Part shown: piece after piece, positions 34,286 through 44,112 of the stretch
Layout of the letters: each line of letters starts with the position of its first letter
Position numbering within the stretch: the stretch's first letter is position 1
Assembly: GCA_937139475.1 (NCBI GenBank)
Contig: CAKZQF010000107.1
Location: 1 to 51,847 of the forward strand
Origin: an uncultured Gammaproteobacteria bacterium
GTDB taxonomy: Bacteria; Pseudomonadota; Gammaproteobacteria; Enterobacterales; Psychrobiaceae
Length of the DNA: 51,847 nucleotides
Direction: 5' to 3'
The notes under the pieces: generated by a model
The model's input: only the letters and a program-made list of their open reading frames with translations
Databases searched by the model: none
Told to the model about the DNA's origin: nothing
Position numbers and translations under genes: made by a program

Positions 34286-34329
34286 TAGTCTCAATGGACG
34301 ATGAAGCACTGGCACTTTGCTCCGATACT
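34286..34329 (+). promoter_or_regulatory. Candidate TetR-type operator (site D) with -10-like box
   Basis: TAGTCTCAATGGACGA (34286-34301) has a perfect right half TGGACGA and a weak left half. GATACT (34324-34329) lies exactly 22 bases downstream, the same distance and hexamer as at site E. It is in the 176-base gap before hsaC, after a strong terminator, so a promoter is needed here. Confidence 0.5.
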
Positions 34330-34361
34330 AAACACAATTACAACTGTATAGGAGAGGCACT

Positions 34362-35249
34362 ATGGATATTCGCGCGCTAGGTTATTTCGTTGCTCAAACT
34401 GACAAGCCAGAACAATGGAAGCAGTATGCTGAAGATGTTTTGGGGATGATGACATCACCGACTGAGGAAGGTGGACTCTATATCAAAATGGATGAGCGCC
34501 CATATCGAATGCTTATTGTGCCTGGCGATGAAAAACGCTACCTCGCTTCTGGTTGGGAGCTATCTGGTCAGCAAGCGTATAACGACGCAAAGCAAAAGCT
34601 AATCGACAAAGCCGTTGCTTTTGAAGAGGCGGACACTAAGCTGTGTCAACTGCGTCAGGTTCAGCAAATTTTAGTCGTTAATGACCCTGCCGGTAACCGT
34701 CACGAAATTTATTGGGGACATGTTTCAGATTGTCAGCCATTCGTTTCACCACAAGGTGTTCCAAACTTCGTTACGGGTGATATGGGCCTTGGCCATACCG
34801 TATTACCGGCGCCAAACTTTGATGAAACCTATGCATTTATCACAGACGTTTTAGGCTTTGGTTTATCTGACTTATTTAACTTTAAGCCAGCGCCAGATGC
34901 CGATCCGCTACCAATTTACTTTTTACATTGTGGCAATGCCCGTCATCATAGTTTGGCTATTTGTGGTTTCCCCGTACCAAGTGGTTGTGTTCATACCATG
35001 GTTGAGGTGGAAAACATGACAGAAGTCGGACGCGCGCATGACCGACAGCAGGCACACGGCGTTGATTTATCGGCCACACTAGGCCAGCATCTTAATGACA
35101 AGATGATCTCGTTTTATATGAAAACCCCATCAGGATTCGATCTTGAATTCGGATTTGGTGGCTTGCAAGTTGATTGGGAAGAGCATTGTGCCTTCGAATT
35201 TAACCGTGTGAGCTTATGGGGACATGATTTCTCAGTAGGACAGCAATAA
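34362..35249 (+). CDS. hsaC: Type I extradiol dioxygenase (HsaC/TesB-like)
   Basis: The 295-residue two-domain vicinal-oxygen-chelate protein has iron ligands at His145 (GLGHTVLP), His211 (CVHTMVEV) and Glu262 (FDLEFGFGG). Active-site residues His195 (NARHHSLA), His243 and Tyr252 (SFYMKTPSG) are all present. It should open the aromatised ring A of a 3,4-dihydroxy secosteroid (meta cleavage), giving the substrate of HsaD. Dihydroxybiphenyl-type substrates are the family alternative, but the neighbours favour steroids. AGGAGAGG precedes the ATG. Its stop overlaps the next start by TAATG, and it leads the unit behind operator site D. Confidence 0.87.
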   Translation: MDIRALGYFVAQTDKPEQWKQYAEDVLGMMTSPTEEGGLYIKMDERPYRMLIVPGDEKRYLASGWELSGQQAYNDAKQKLIDKAVAFEEADTKLCQLRQVQQILVVNDPAGNRHEIYWGHVSDCQPFVSPQGVPNFVTGDMGLGHTVLPAPNFDETYAFITDVLGFGLSDLFNFKPAPDADPLPIYFLHCGNARHHSLAICGFPVPSGCVHTMVEVENMTEVGRAHDRQQAHGVDLSATLGQHLNDKMISFYMKTPSGFDLEFGFGGLQVDWEEHCAFEFNRVSLWGHDFSVGQQ

Positions 35250-36415
35250 TGAATTTAACTTATTCTCCAGCCCAGCAAGCTTTCCGCTTGGAAGTGCGTG
35301 AGTGGCTGGCGGCCAATGTGCCAAAAGAAAAGCTACCGACCTATGACACCAAGGAAGGTTTTGAATTACATCGTCAATGGGAGAGCAAGCTACACGCTGC
35401 TGGCCTATCGATGGTGATGTGGCCGGAAGAATTTGGTGGTCGCGGTTGCGACCTCATTGAATGGCTTATTTTCGAAGAAGAGTATTATGGTGCCGGCGCG
35501 CCATTGCGCGTTAACCTCAATGGTCAGCTGCTACTTGGCTCAACACTATTAGAGTTTGGTACGCAGGAGCAAAAAGCCCAGTTCTTACCACGCATGGCGT
35601 CAAGTGATGACATGTGGGCACAAGCTTGGTCAGAGCCAAATGCTGGTTCTGATATGGCTAACATCAGCTCTAAAGCGATACTCGATGGCGACCATTATGT
35701 GCTTAACGGCCAAAAAACATGGTCTACCCGTGCTATCTATGCTGATTGGGCCTTTGGTCTATTTCGCTCTGAACCAGGGTCAAAACGTCATCACGGTTTG
35801 TCATTCTTAATGGTGCCGCTAGATGCTGAAGGGGTAACCATTCAGCCAATTAAAGCACTTGATGGTGAAGACGCATTTGCTGAAATCTTCTTTGACAACG
35901 TGAAAGTACCTGTTGCCCATCGCATTGGTGATGAAGGTAAAGGTTGGCATGTTGCCATGGCAACCGCAGGCTTTGAACGTGGCTTGTTGTTACGTTCGCC
36001 AGCACGTTTCCAGCAAACTGTACGCAAGCTGGTTAAGCTATATCGTGACAACAAGGCAAGTGCTGATCGTGACCCGTCTATCGGTGTTGATGTCGCTAAG
36101 TGTTGGTCTGATGCTGAGGCTTATGCTTTGTCTGCATACAACACGGTTGGCCGTTTAAACAACGGCGAAAAAATTGGTGCTGAGTCTAGTTTGAATAAAG
36201 TATTTTGGTCTGAAATGGATCTACTAATACATCAAACGGCGATGAAAATTCTTGGCACCACCGGTGAGCTGTTAGCTGGCGCACCGCTGGCTGAAGAGCA
36301 TGCATACTGGCTTGAGGGCTTCTTGTTCGCGCAAGCTGGGCCGATTTATGCCGGCGCCAACGAAATTCAACGTAACATTGTTGCTGAGCGTGTGCTTGGC
36401 CTACCTAGATCGTGA
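35249..36415 (+). CDS. Acyl-CoA dehydrogenase, catalytic subunit of a third pair
   Basis: The 388-residue acyl-CoA dehydrogenase has AWSEPNAGSDMANIS, NGQKTWSTRA, and a candidate catalytic base at Glu243 in TAGFERGLLLRS. It lacks the RxQFG FAD motif. It overlaps hsaC at its start and the next dehydrogenase gene at its end (GTGA). With that partner it would form an alpha2beta2 enzyme, by analogy to ChsE4-ChsE5 or the first side-chain dehydrogenase of cholate degraders. The third separate pair in the window; a C24-CoA substrate is suggested by the neighbouring ligase operon. Confidence 0.8.
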   Translation: MNLTYSPAQQAFRLEVREWLAANVPKEKLPTYDTKEGFELHRQWESKLHAAGLSMVMWPEEFGGRGCDLIEWLIFEEEYYGAGAPLRVNLNGQLLLGSTLLEFGTQEQKAQFLPRMASSDDMWAQAWSEPNAGSDMANISSKAILDGDHYVLNGQKTWSTRAIYADWAFGLFRSEPGSKRHHGLSFLMVPLDAEGVTIQPIKALDGEDAFAEIFFDNVKVPVAHRIGDEGKGWHVAMATAGFERGLLLRSPARFQQTVRKLVKLYRDNKASADRDPSIGVDVAKCWSDAEAYALSAYNTVGRLNNGEKIGAESSLNKVFWSEMDLLIHQTAMKILGTTGELLAGAPLAEEHAYWLEGFLFAQAGPIYAGANEIQRNIVAERVLGLPRS

Positions 36416-37479
36416 GTGCAGTTATGGACTTTACCTTTACAGAAGATCAATTAATGTTCCGCGAGGCGATCAGTCGTTTTTTAATGACTGAAGCCGCGCC
36501 GGAAAAATTACGTGAAATTTGGGAGACTGATGAAGGTCGTTCTCCTGAACTTCGCACCAAAATTGCGATGCAGGGACTTACCGCTTTATCTATTCCAGAA
36601 GATAATGGTGGCCTAGGAATGGGCGATGTTGCCTGGTCATTAATGACCCAGGAACTTGGCTATTACGGTATTCCTGATTCATTGGCAGACACTGCCTATG
36701 TCGGCGCTGGACTATTTTCAGCATTGGATGATAGTTTTGCCGAGAAAGGGCAATATCTAAACCAAATTTGCGATGGCGAATTACGCTTAGCTATTGGTCA
36801 TCAATGCAGCCCTATGGTGGCTGATGCACACCTTGCCGAGGTGTTGTTATTACAACACGGCGATGAAGTGCATTTAGTATCACAAGATGATATTAGCGAC
36901 GTAGCCAATCCAAGTATAGATTCATCACGCCGCCTATCGCAAGTGACATGGCAACCTACGCCAGAAACTTGTATCGCCAGTGGCGAAGCCGGGGCAGCAA
37001 TTTGGAATGAAACACTAAATCGTGGCGCATTATCCGTTGCTGGTCAGTTGCTTGGCCTCGCACAACGGATGCTCGATTTAACCGTTGATTACAGTGTGCA
37101 ACGTAAGCAATTTGGCAAAGCCATTGGTAGCTTCCAGGCGGTTAAGCATCACCTTGCTGATGTTGCTGGGAAAATTGAATTTGCTAAGCCGGTATTATAT
37201 CGCGCCGCAAACTCACTGGAAACCAATCACCCATTGGCTAGTGTTCATGTGTCCCAAGCGCGCCAATTCTGTAGCGAAGCAGCATTATTAGCCGCTCGCC
37301 ATGGTATTCAAGTGCATGGTGCAATGGGCTATACCTGGGAAGTTGATTTACAAATGTTTATGAAGCGTAGCTGGGCACTAAATAACACTTGGGGCGATGC
37401 AACCTTCCATCAAGCGCGAGTGCAAGATTACGTGTTAAATAGCCAGGTGGACTTAGCGCCGTCATTAACATTTGAATAA
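36412..37479 (+). CDS. Acyl-CoA dehydrogenase, non-catalytic-type subunit of a third pair
   Basis: The 355-residue acyl-CoA dehydrogenase fold protein has RKQFGKAIGSFQAVKHHLAD, the FAD-contact motif. The catalytic Glu position is lost (TLNRGALSVAGQLLG). The GTG at 36412 overlaps the preceding stop as GTGA. An ATG at 36424 would begin with the usual MDFTFTEDQ; neither has a strong ribosome-binding site, and translational coupling favours the GTG. It pairs with the preceding gene product. Confidence 0.78.
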   Translation: MSAVMDFTFTEDQLMFREAISRFLMTEAAPEKLREIWETDEGRSPELRTKIAMQGLTALSIPEDNGGLGMGDVAWSLMTQELGYYGIPDSLADTAYVGAGLFSALDDSFAEKGQYLNQICDGELRLAIGHQCSPMVADAHLAEVLLLQHGDEVHLVSQDDISDVANPSIDSSRRLSQVTWQPTPETCIASGEAGAAIWNETLNRGALSVAGQLLGLAQRMLDLTVDYSVQRKQFGKAIGSFQAVKHHLADVAGKIEFAKPVLYRAANSLETNHPLASVHVSQARQFCSEAALLAARHGIQVHGAMGYTWEVDLQMFMKRSWALNNTWGDATFHQARVQDYVLNSQVDLAPSLTFE

Positions 37480-37501
37480 ACGCTTATAAATTAAAAAGGC
37501 A

Positions 37502-39073
37502 ATGGCCATGGAAGAGATAGATCTAGATAGACGTCGCGTAATGAAAGCCTGTGGCGCCGTAGGCGGTGCATCTATGTTAGGGCTATCTCTAAGCGGTCAG
37601 GCAGCCACCAACAAATCATCACTACCGCTTGCGGAATACGATGATTGGGACATGTCCACCATGGCGGAGAAACTGCGCCAGGGTGAGGTATCGCCATTGG
37701 AGCTAACCGATGCGGCGATTGCTCGTTTTGAAGCCAATAAAGCGTTAAATCTATTGGCCGTTAACCATTTTGATTTAGCTCGTGAGCAAGCAAACAAGCT
37801 TAGTCAAGCAAGTGTCGCACAGCGCGCTAAACACATGGAGCATGCGCCATTACTCGGGGTTCCTTTTGCCTTAAAAGATTTAGGTGTTAGCCTTGCTGGC
37901 ACCATCACCACTAACGGCTGTCGTTTTTTTAAAGACAACGTCGCCAGTGAAAATTCTACCTTAGTTAATCGCTATCAAGCGGCTGGCCTCAATATCATGG
38001 CTAAGCTAACCAGCCCTGAATTTGGTCAAACCGCCACCACAGAATCAAGCCTACATGGTGATACGCTTAACCCTTGGGATAAGCGCTATAGCACGGGGGG
38101 ATCGTCCGGCGGCAGCGCAGCAGCTGTTGCCGCACGTATTTTACCGGCGGCGCATGCCAGTGATGGTGGTGGCTCTATTCGTATTCCAGCTTCTCATTGT
38201 GGTGTGTTTGGTATTAAACCAAGCCGTGGCCGCGTTGCTACTGGCCCTAAACATCTTGAAGGTTGGATGGGGCTGTCAGTGCACAATGCGCTAACCCGTA
38301 GTGTGCGCGATTCGGCGATGCTACTGCAACTGTCACAAGGCCCAGAAGCTGGCTCTCGTGTTACCCTGCCAAATGACGATATGCTGGCGGCACTAACCGC
38401 CACGCCAAAGCGTTTAAAGGTGGCGGTAATGGAAAACCATCCATTTAATTACCCTGTACATCAAGACTGTAAAGATGCGTTGGCTAAAACGGTTAACCTA
38501 TTAACTCGTTTAGGGCATATCGTTGAGGTAGCACAACCAACACTGCCACTCGAGGATATGTTTAAAGGCATGGGGGTTACCACTTCAAGTGGATTGCTTA
38601 GCACAGTGCAAGCACACGAGAAAAAGCTCGGCCGCGCTGCACGTGAAGATGAGTTTGAACCTATTGTTTGGGGCCATCTGCAAAGAGCCAAAGGCTACAC
38701 GGCACAACAAGTGTTTGCCGCGCGCTCTGCCTTTGATAATGGCGGGCAGATATTTGATCGCTTCTTTAACGATTATGATTTAATTCTAGCGCCAGTAACC
38801 ATTGCGCCACCACCGCCAATTGGCGAGTTGGCCTTAGGGCAGCCGTACGAGTCATTCGTCAAACATGTACTCAAAGCGTCGCCAATCACTTCACTATTTA
38901 ACATGACAGGCTTACCCGCCATGTCAGTACCACTGCATTGGAATCAAGCTGGTTTGCCAATCGGCGTTCAATTTGCTACGCGCTTTGGCGGCGAATCACA
39001 GCTTATCTCTATCGCTGCACAACTTGAAAAAGTTGCGCCATGGGCGGATAAAAAACCAATGAGTGTTGGTTAG
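37502..39073 (+). CDS. Tat-exported amidase-signature hydrolase, candidate bile salt amidase
   Basis: The 523-residue amidase-signature protein has the probable catalytic Ser-cisSer-Lys set Lys125 (PFALKD), Ser201 (STGGSSGG) and Ser225 ([11 protein letters not shown]). The N-terminus has a twin-arginine signal ([19 protein letters not shown]), so it is probably periplasmic. Family knowledge: the enzymes hydrolyse carboxamides. As the last gene of the hsaC unit in a bile-acid-like cluster, it could remove glycine or taurine from conjugated bile salts before uptake. It is not related to the Ntn-type bile salt hydrolases of gut bacteria. The substrate is inferred from context; other amides remain possible. 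AAAAAGG precedes the ATG. Confidence 0.75.
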   Translation: MAMEEIDLDRRRVMKACGAVGGASMLGLSLSGQAATNKSSLPLAEYDDWDMSTMAEKLRQGEVSPLELTDAAIARFEANKALNLLAVNHFDLAREQANKLSQASVAQRAKHMEHAPLLGVPFALKDLGVSLAGTITTNGCRFFKDNVASENSTLVNRYQAAGLNIMAKLTSPEFGQTATTESSLHGDTLNPWDKRYSTGGSSGGSAAAVAARILPAAHASDGGGSIRIPASHCGVFGIKPSRGRVATGPKHLEGWMGLSVHNALTRSVRDSAMLLQLSQGPEAGSRVTLPNDDMLAALTATPKRLKVAVMENHPFNYPVHQDCKDALAKTVNLLTRLGHIVEVAQPTLPLEDMFKGMGVTTSSGLLSTVQAHEKKLGRAAREDEFEPIVWGHLQRAKGYTAQQVFAARSAFDNGGQIFDRFFNDYDLILAPVTIAPPPPIGELALGQPYESFVKHVLKASPITSLFNMTGLPAMSVPLHWNQAGLPIGVQFATRFGGESQLISIAAQLEKVAPWADKKPMSVG

Positions 39074-39082
39074 GGAAGTCTA

Positions 39083-39141
39083 ATACCAATCTGACTAAGT
39101 TTGTTCCCACTGAGTGAGAAGCTACTTAATCGGATTGATAT
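39083..39141. repeat. Small palindromic repeat element
   Basis: ATACCAATCTGACTAAG (39083-39099) and CTTAATCGGATTGATAT (39125-39141) are inverted copies matching at about 14 of 17 positions around a 25-base centre. The sequence style is that of dispersed intergenic repeats of Alteromonadales, from memory; copy number was not checked. Confidence 0.5.
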
Positions 39142-39192
39142 AACTGCATTAAGGCTTATGGTATCAATTCGCCTTTTTTAACTTGGATAAAC

Positions 39193-39222
39193 AAAAAAGC
39201 ACCGAACTTGCGGTGCTTTTTT
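39193..39222. terminator. Bidirectional Rho-independent terminator
   Basis: AAAAAAGCACCG and CGGTGCTTTTTT form a symmetrical hairpin with a six-base loop, serving both the amidase gene (plus) and the convergent 3-alpha-HSD gene (minus). Confidence 0.9.
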
Positions 39223-39248
39223 CGATTTAATCTAGCGGGTTTATTCCC

Positions 39249-40016
39249 TTAAAAACCACCATTTCTCATCATTGAATCCATGCCACCGTCGACGAATAGG
39301 ATGCTGCCGTGGACGAATGAAGCTTGTTTGGATTGTAGAAAGCTCACCGCGTCGGCAATTTCACTTGGTTCACCGTTACGGCCAATTGGGGCAACGAAGT
39401 TTTTAACAGCTTCGCCAAAGCGCGGGTCATTTTTAGACGCTTCGTGTAGTGGTGTTTCAACAGCGCCTGGTGCAACAATGTTAAGGCGAACCCCTGTGCT
39501 ACCTGTTTTAACGGCTAGCCGACGACAGTGTACTGTGAGCGCGTATTTCGACGCAGCGTAGGCGATGTGTGGACCATCTGCCTCGTCGGCTGCTTTACGG
39601 GCTGCTTCTTCGTCATTGCTTAGCATTAATTCGGTCATTGGATGGGGTTGCGCAGCCATTTGACTAGCAGCAACTGAACCAATGACGGTGATTGCTGGGT
39701 TTGTGCCTTGGGCAAGTGCCGGGTGTAATTGCTCAATAAGCTCAGTTGAGCCAAAGTAGTTTACAGATGTCACTAAGCTGGCGCTTGGCGCAGTAACCCC
39801 AAGACCGGCACAACAGACTAAACCGTCTAGTTTGCCACCCGATAATTCAAGTACTTTAGCAACGGCATCATTGCGACCTTGTGGGGTAGATAAATCGGCA
39901 ACGACCTCGGCTTGTTGACGGTCAATCCCGATCACAGTGTGGCCTGCTTCACGTAATTGTTGACACACTGCTGCGCCGATACCTGACGCTGAACCTGTGA
40001 CTGCAGTAACTGACAT
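39249..40016 (-). CDS. hsdA: 3-alpha-hydroxysteroid dehydrogenase (HsdA-like SDR)
   Basis: The 255-residue SDR closely resembles, by memory, the Comamonas testosteroni 3-alpha-hydroxysteroid dehydrogenase/carbonyl reductase along its whole length. Shared features are a short N-terminal fold with TGSASGIG, VADLSTPQGR, DGLVCCAGLG, VNYFGSTEL, YAASKYALT, and FVHGSILFVDGG. It would oxidise 3-alpha-hydroxyls, as in bile acids, to ketones with NAD. I chose the ATG at 40016 because AAGGAG precedes it; the longer frame from 40034 is less likely. It is the last gene of the minus-strand meta-cleavage operon. The 3-alpha specificity points to bile-acid-type substrates rather than cholesterol. Confidence 0.8.
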   Translation of the reverse strand: MSVTAVTGSASGIGAAVCQQLREAGHTVIGIDRQQAEVVADLSTPQGRNDAVAKVLELSGGKLDGLVCCAGLGVTAPSASLVTSVNYFGSTELIEQLHPALAQGTNPAITVIGSVAASQMAAQPHPMTELMLSNDEEAARKAADEADGPHIAYAASKYALTVHCRRLAVKTGSTGVRLNIVAPGAVETPLHEASKNDPRFGEAVKNFVAPIGRNGEPSEIADAVSFLQSKQASFVHGSILFVDGGMDSMMRNGGF

Positions 40017-40052
40017 AATAAACTCCTTGGACATTGTTAGTTAAAATAATTA

Positions 40053-41369
40053 TTAGAGGCTATTTCGCGATACGCTTTTTAGCGCCTCTTGGTCTCGATA
40101 GATTTTTAACCTAAAGAGTAATACGATAGAAATAAGTGTGGTACTGCTGCTGATAATCAGCGCATAACGCAATGATTCTTCGCCAGCAAAGCCGCTAAAG
40201 GCATCGCTAAGCACACCAACAAGCATCGGCCCAACGCCAATTCCTAAAAAGGTAATTAATACAGTTTGCATCGATATCGCCAGCGCTCGTTGGCTGCCAG
40301 ATACGATACTGGTTAATAGGGTGAGGCAAGGACTAACCCACCACACTGAAAAGAAACTGGCTAAGGTGCAAAATAGCATGGCAAACGGAATACCGGCGAA
40401 TAGGTATTGATCGCCTAGCCCTTTAGGCCATAGAAAATAAATTACGATGGAAATCCAGCCCAGTGAGTGGCCAAGCAATGGTAACCATAAAACACCTTTG
40501 CGCCGTGCAATACGGTCGGCCAGGTAGCCACTAAGTAAGATACCGATAGCGGCGGCGCCGCCGCCAAAAAAACCAGCCATCATGCCCGCTTGAGTAAGGG
40601 TAAGATCATGGCTACGCACCAGAAAAGCAGCATTCCACATACCAAATGCGTTGGCGCCAAGGGTTGCGATGGCGCTTGAACCCACTAATAAGCGGTAATC
40701 CTTACGCTTTAACAGACTCTTTGCTGACTCGCGAAACCCTGTGGCTTCTGGTATTGCCGATGAGGCGCTAGCGGGCGCGTCATATTGGCCGCGTTTAGGC
40801 TCGGGTAGAATAAAGAAAAATAATACCGCAAATAGCAGTGAGGGTACTGAAATAATAAAAAAGGTGTTGCGCCAGCCGAACTCTTCAACCCAGTGCGCGC
40901 CTATGGTTAGTGCAATGATTGCGGCGAATGTCGCGCCGGAGGTAAAGCAGCTGATCGCAAATGACCGGCGTTCAATTGGGTAGCTATCGGCTAGTAGTGA
41001 GAGCGAGGCGGCGGTAACAGGGGCTTCAGCAACGGCTATCATCATGCGCATTATCAGCAACATAATAAAGCCTGTGGCGATTCCGCTTATGGCGGTAATA
41101 ACGCACCAGACGAGTGCGCTGGCGGCAAGTAATTTGGTCCGGTTGACCTTATCAGCAAGGCGTCCTGCAGACAATCCGGTAAGGGTAAATACGATGGCAA
41201 AACCAAGGCCGGTGAGTAGGCCCATTTGCGCATCCGTCGCGCCGAACTCAGCTTTGATGGGTTCAATCATCACCGCCATAATTTGTCGGCCAACAAATGT
41301 TTCAATATAAAACAGTGTTAGCACCAACAACAAAGCGTGTTGGTGCCAATTAGTCTTGGTTAGACTCAA
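40053..41369 (-). CDS. MFS transporter (Spinster-like)
   Basis: The 438-residue integral membrane protein has about 12 helices. The early segment [20 protein letters not shown], the conserved loop [13 protein letters not shown] and the Arg in [10 protein letters not shown] are typical of the MFS, and the overall layout is like the Spinster/sphingolipid branch. It is coupled by an ATGA overlap to hsaF, so it is made together with the meta-cleavage enzymes. A role in uptake or export of steroid acids or intermediates is reasonable; the substrate is not known. Confidence 0.78.
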   Translation of the reverse strand: MSLTKTNWHQHALLLVLTLFYIETFVGRQIMAVMIEPIKAEFGATDAQMGLLTGLGFAIVFTLTGLSAGRLADKVNRTKLLAASALVWCVITAISGIATGFIMLLIMRMMIAVAEAPVTAASLSLLADSYPIERRSFAISCFTSGATFAAIIALTIGAHWVEEFGWRNTFFIISVPSLLFAVLFFFILPEPKRGQYDAPASASSAIPEATGFRESAKSLLKRKDYRLLVGSSAIATLGANAFGMWNAAFLVRSHDLTLTQAGMMAGFFGGGAAAIGILLSGYLADRIARRKGVLWLPLLGHSLGWISIVIYFLWPKGLGDQYLFAGIPFAMLFCTLASFFSVWWVSPCLTLLTSIVSGSQRALAISMQTVLITFLGIGVGPMLVGVLSDAFSGFAGEESLRYALIISSSTTLISIVLLFRLKIYRDQEALKSVSRNSL

Positions 41370-42400
41370 GCTTTATTCGCCTTGAGCGCTTTAGCCATGG
41401 TCATTGCCGTATCATCAATCATATCTTCTTGACCTCCAACTGTTTTCTGGCGACCTAACTCTAATAAGATGTCACGTGCTGGTACGCCATATTTCTTCTC
41501 GGCGCGCTGAGCAAATAGCAAGAATGATGAATAAACACCAGCGTAACCCAGGGTGAGAGCGTCCCTATCGATACGAATTGGTTGGTCCATCATTGGTGTG
41601 ACGATGTCTTCTGCAACATCCATGATTTTGTATAAATCAATCCCATGATCAACGTCCATACGATCAAGTACTGCAGTGAATACCTCTAGTGGCGTATTGC
41701 CTGCGCCTGCGCCAAGACCAGCTACTGAGCCATCGATACGCGTCGCGCCTGCTTCCATAGCGGCAAGTGAGTTTGAGATACTCATACCTAGATTGTGATG
41801 ACCGTGGAAACCAATTTCTGTTTCAGGTTTAAGCTCACTACGCAGTAATGCAATGCGTTCTGTCACGTGCTCTGGAAGCATGTAACCTGCTGAATCAGTA
41901 CAGTAAATACAGTTTGCACCGTAAGATTCCATTAGTTTAGCTTGAACAACTAGTTCTTCAGCGCTAATCATGTGAGCCATCATTAAGAAACCAACGGTAT
42001 CAAGCCCCATTGCTTTGGCGGCTTTAATATGCTGCTCTGAAACATCGGCTTCAGTACAATGGGTTGCAACACGAATGGTGGTTACACCATGGTCATACGC
42101 CATTTTTAGGTGATCGACGGTGCCGATACCTGGAATCAATAGTGCAGAAACTTTAGCTTGTTTAAGCTTAGGAATAACAGCGCTTAGGTATTCTTCATCT
42201 GAATGTGCTGGAAAACCGTAGTTTAGCGATGTTCCGCCTAAACCGTCACCGTGAGTCACTTCAATCAGTGGGATGCCTGCTTCGTCTAATCCGGTAGCGA
42301 TAGCAACCATTTCATCCAGGCTAATTTGATGCTGCTTTGCATGCATGCCATCACGTAATGACATGTCATGTAGGGTAACTTTTTTATCTTTTAAATTCAT
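41366..42400 (-). CDS. hsaF: 4-hydroxy-2-oxovalerate-type aldolase (HsaF-like)
   Basis: The 344-residue TIM-barrel HMGL-like aldolase has the N-terminal [14 protein letters not shown] motif (Arg16, Asp17, His20) and metal-binding [11 protein letters not shown] (His-x-His). It cleaves a 4-hydroxy-2-oxo acid (hydroxyoxovalerate or hydroxyoxohexanoate) to pyruvate and an aldehyde, which is channelled to the partner dehydrogenase. It lies 11 bases after hsaG and overlaps the MFS gene. Steroid context favours a C6 substrate giving propanal. Other meta-cleavage pathways use the same enzyme pair. Confidence 0.9.
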   Translation of the reverse strand: MNLKDKKVTLHDMSLRDGMHAKQHQISLDEMVAIATGLDEAGIPLIEVTHGDGLGGTSLNYGFPAHSDEEYLSAVIPKLKQAKVSALLIPGIGTVDHLKMAYDHGVTTIRVATHCTEADVSEQHIKAAKAMGLDTVGFLMMAHMISAEELVVQAKLMESYGANCIYCTDSAGYMLPEHVTERIALLRSELKPETEIGFHGHHNLGMSISNSLAAMEAGATRIDGSVAGLGAGAGNTPLEVFTAVLDRMDVDHGIDLYKIMDVAEDIVTPMMDQPIRIDRDALTLGYAGVYSSFLLFAQRAEKKYGVPARDILLELGRQKTVGGQEDMIDDTAMTMAKALKANKA

Positions 42401-42411
42401 GTCTTTACTCC

Positions 42412-43299
42412 TTAAGATTGACCGTCTAGCATCTGCTGGCCGAACATTTCAGCGGTACGAGCAGCTGAGGCTGTCATGATGTCAAGATTACCTGCATATT
42501 TTGGTAGGTAATCGCCTAGACCTTCAACTTCTAAGAAAATTGATACTTTACGACCATCGAACACAGGGCCATTTTTTAGCTTGTAGCCCGGTACGTATTT
42601 TTGTACCTCGCTAATCATTTGATGTACTGACTCTGTGATAGCGGCTTGATCAGGTTCAGACTCCGTTAGACAGTGAATAGTGTCACGCATTAATAGCGGT
42701 GGCTCGGCTGGGTTGATGATAATAATGGCTTTACCACGTTTGGCACCACCAATTTGCTCAACAGCGCCAGAGGTTGTACGGGTAAACTCATCAATGTTTT
42801 GGCGAGTACCAGGACCGACTGATTTAGAGGAAACTGTTGCAACAATCTCTCCATATTCAACAGGTTGTACACGTGATACCGCAGCAACCATTGGGATTGT
42901 TGCCTGACCGCCACATGTCACCATGTTAACGTTTGGAATGTCTGAGTCTAGCTGGTCAAGGTTTACTGGTGGTACGCAGTAAGGGCCGATAGCCGCTGGT
43001 GTTAAATCAATCATTAACACGCCTTTGGCGTTAACTTTTGCTGAGTTGTCAGCATGCACGTAGGCTGAGGTTGCGTCGAATGCAATTTTTACTTCGTCTG
43101 CTTCGATGTGTGGAATTAAGCCATCGATGCCGTCTGCTGTTGTTTTGATGCCCATTTCACGAGCACGTGCTAAGCCTTCTGAGTCAGGGTCGATACCTAC
43201 CATCCAAACTGGCTCTAAAATTTCGCTGCGTTGTAATTTGTACAGTAAATCTGTACCAATGTTACCTGAACCGATCAGGGCGCACTTAATCTTTTTCAT
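42412..43299 (-). CDS. hsaG: Acylating aldehyde dehydrogenase (HsaG-like)
   Basis: The 295-residue protein has the NAD-binding [13 protein letters not shown] at the N-terminus and the catalytic Cys129 in [13 protein letters not shown]. This is the acetaldehyde/propanal dehydrogenase (CoA-acylating) that forms a channelling complex with the aldolase HsaF. It converts the released aldehyde to acetyl- or propionyl-CoA. The gene lies between hsaE and hsaF with close spacing. Confidence 0.9.
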   Translation of the reverse strand: MKKIKCALIGSGNIGTDLLYKLQRSEILEPVWMVGIDPDSEGLARAREMGIKTTADGIDGLIPHIEADEVKIAFDATSAYVHADNSAKVNAKGVLMIDLTPAAIGPYCVPPVNLDQLDSDIPNVNMVTCGGQATIPMVAAVSRVQPVEYGEIVATVSSKSVGPGTRQNIDEFTRTTSGAVEQIGGAKRGKAIIIINPAEPPLLMRDTIHCLTESEPDQAAITESVHQMISEVQKYVPGYKLKNGPVFDGRKVSIFLEVEGLGDYLPKYAGNLDIMTASAARTAEMFGQQMLDGQS

Positions 43300-43323
43300 C
43301 TTACTTTACCTATAGGTTAACTG

Positions 43324-44112
43324 TTAGTCACAGAAACTGACGGAGCACGAACCGAGACCTTCGATTTCCATGCTAAAGTGGTCGCCACTCTTGGCGTCAA
43401 TCAATGGGGCGAGAGCACCTGATAGGATCACTTCGCCTTTTTTAAATTCAATACCGTACTCACCTAGCGTGTTAGCCAGCCATGCAACTGCTTGCGCTGG
43501 GTGGCCTTGTACTGCCGCGCCAACACCTTCAACAGCGTCTTTGCCATTGTGCTTAACCACCATCTTTACAGCGGCTAAATCCAGCGATTTAGGATCGGTG
43601 TGTTGCTCGCTAATGACAAATACGCCACACGAGGCGTTGTCGGCCACCGTATCAACAATGCTGATATTCCAATCTTCAATACGCGAATCAACAATTTCAA
43701 AACACGGGGCAACCCATTCTGTCGCATCAAGTACTTGCTCGGCGGTAATGCCCGGGCCTTTTAAGTCTTGTTTAAGGCAAAATGCAATTTCACCTTCGGC
43801 GCGCGGCTGAATAAGTTGAGACTTTGCCAAGCTAATGGTGCTGCCATCAGGGTGATGCATGGTGTCGGTTAGGAAACCAAAATCTGGCTGATGTACGTTA
43901 AGCATCTTTTGTACTGGTTCACTGGTAACGCCAATCTTTTTACCAATGATGCGCTCACCGGCTGCAGTTTTTAGAGCAACGGTTTTTAGCGATATCTGGT
44001 AAGCATCGTCAATGGTTAATTCGCGGTGACGGGCAATCAGCGGAGATACCGGTGTGCGCTTTATTTGCGCACTGTATAGCTCTTGAGCTAATTCACTATG
44101 TAACTGGCTCAT
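43324..44112 (-). CDS. hsaE: 2-keto-4-pentenoate-type hydratase (HsaE/TesE-like)
   Basis: The 262-residue protein of the fumarylacetoacetase/hydratase fold has KKIGVTSEPVQKMLNVHQPD and a metal-binding Glu-Glu region near RAEGEIAFCL. It adds water to the 2-hydroxydienoate that HsaD releases, giving the substrate of HsaF. The ATG at 44112 overlaps the preceding stop (TAATG) and has AAGGTG upstream; a longer frame from 44136 lies inside the flavin reductase gene and is less likely. Length fits the family. Confidence 0.88.
   Translation of the reverse strand: MSQLHSELAQELYSAQIKRTPVSPLIARHRELTIDDAYQISLKTVALKTAAGERIIGKKIGVTSEPVQKMLNVHQPDFGFLTDTMHHPDGSTISLAKSQLIQPRAEGEIAFCLKQDLKGPGITAEQVLDATEWVAPCFEIVDSRIEDWNISIVDTVADNASCGVFVISEQHTDPKSLDLAAVKMVVKHNGKDAVEGVGAAVQGHPAQAVAWLANTLGEYGIEFKKGEVILSGALAPLIDAKSGDHFSMEIEGLGSCSVSFCD

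Noticed and set aside
40019..40040. Further copy of the TCGTCCA operator (TTGGACATTG)
   Set aside because: Only part of one half-site is present, without symmetry, and it overlaps the ribosome-binding site of hsdA.
43370..43810. 146-codon open frame on the plus strand
   Set aside because: It is antisense to hsaE and rich in Ser/Ala/Thr/Cys, typical of a shadow frame.
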